Shown: piece by piece, positions 29,767 to 29,840 of the stretch
Layout: each line of letters begins with the position of its first letter
Numbering within the stretch: the stretch's first letter is position 1
Assembly: GCF_947253395.1 (NCBI RefSeq)
Contig: NZ_CAMXYY010000010.1
Location: forward strand, 1 to 29,840
Length of the DNA: 29,840 bases
Reading direction: 5' to 3'
Origin: an uncultured Olegusella sp.
Lineage (GTDB): Bacteria; Actinomycetota; Coriobacteriia; Coriobacteriales; Atopobiaceae
Program-made: the position numbers and the translations under genes
Notes under the pieces: generated by a model
What the model was told of the DNA's origin: nothing
What the model saw: the letters and a program-made list of their open reading frames with translations, nothing else
Database searches by the model: none

Positions 29767-29840
29767 ATGATGCCTCCCAAAAAAACTTTTGTCACTTTTT
29801 TGTCACTCCGTGTCACTTCGGCAACAAAAAAGGCCAGAAC
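29767..29840 (+). CDS. Start of a gene cut by the right window edge
   Basis: An open frame begins with ATGATG directly after the stop of the previous gene, with GAGGAG nine bases upstream. It reads MMPPKKTFVTFLSLRVTSAT and continues off the window without a stop. Only 24 codons are visible. An integrase would be usual at this end of the phage, but nothing visible proves it. Confidence 0.5.
   Translation, partial: MMPPKKTFVTFLSLRVTSATKKAR
29790..29817 (+). repeat. Three TGTCACT direct repeats
   Basis: Copies of TGTCACT start at 29790, 29801 and 29811, that is 11 and 10 bases apart, about one helical turn. Such phased repeats can be arm-type binding sites for an integrase or sites for a regulator. 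They lie inside the frame that begins at 29767, so chance through the protein sequence remains possible. Confidence 0.4.

Overview
The window is most of a temperate siphophage genome (a prophage or a temperate phage) in a near-linear order. Repressor, replication, packaging, head and tail modules are all present. I see no host housekeeping genes, tRNA or rRNA, and no complete integrase or lysis cassette, so both ends of the element appear to lie outside the window. My best guess for the host is a Gram-positive gut actinobacterium of the Coriobacteriia type. That rests on the strong GGAGG-type ribosome binding sites, the intermediate base composition, and a repressor that resembles my recollection of Coriobacteriia prophage repressors. 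It is inference, not a database result.

Layout, right to left, which is the direction of nearly all transcription. At 28.15-28.26 kb lies a divergent switch. A LexA/CI-like repressor (28264-28896) and a membrane-anchored protein (28906-29766) run rightward, followed by the first codons of another gene cut by the window edge. A Cro-like protein (27953-28153) opens a long leftward block. From 27.9 to 19.3 kb come small early genes, an HTH/excisionase-like protein, RusA resolvase, a DUF1351 protein, a possible recombination-associated protein, SSB, a small methyltransferase, tandem zinc-ribbon proteins, a DnaD-like initiator and a DnaC-like helicase loader. The initiator gene carries six 13-bp iterons beside an AT-rich tract, which looks like the phage origin. 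From 19.3 to 16.8 kb is an accessory DNA-modification unit: an HTH/zinc-ribbon protein, a ParB-domain DNA methyltransferase split by a seven-G run, and a shortened S-adenosylmethionine synthetase.

From 16.8 to 0.16 kb come the packaging and structural genes: a large terminase with an extra small-terminase-like N-terminus, SPP1-type portal, MuF minor capsid protein fused to a zinc-metallopeptidase domain, scaffold, major capsid, four connector/minor capsid proteins, Ig-domain major tail protein, two tail chaperones, tape measure, distal tail protein and three tail-tip/fibre proteins. Genes are mostly coupled by ATGA, TAATG or short overlaps, so the arrangement behaves as one very long leftward operon. 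It is punctuated by a strong terminator after the major tail protein, a hairpin that covers the scaffold ribosome binding site, and a terminator after the last fibre gene.

The most unusual points are the iteron array inside the initiator gene, the methyltransferase broken exactly at a G7 slippery run next to a phage SAM synthetase, the MuF-metallopeptidase fusion, and the repressor whose peptidase dyad appears to be lost.
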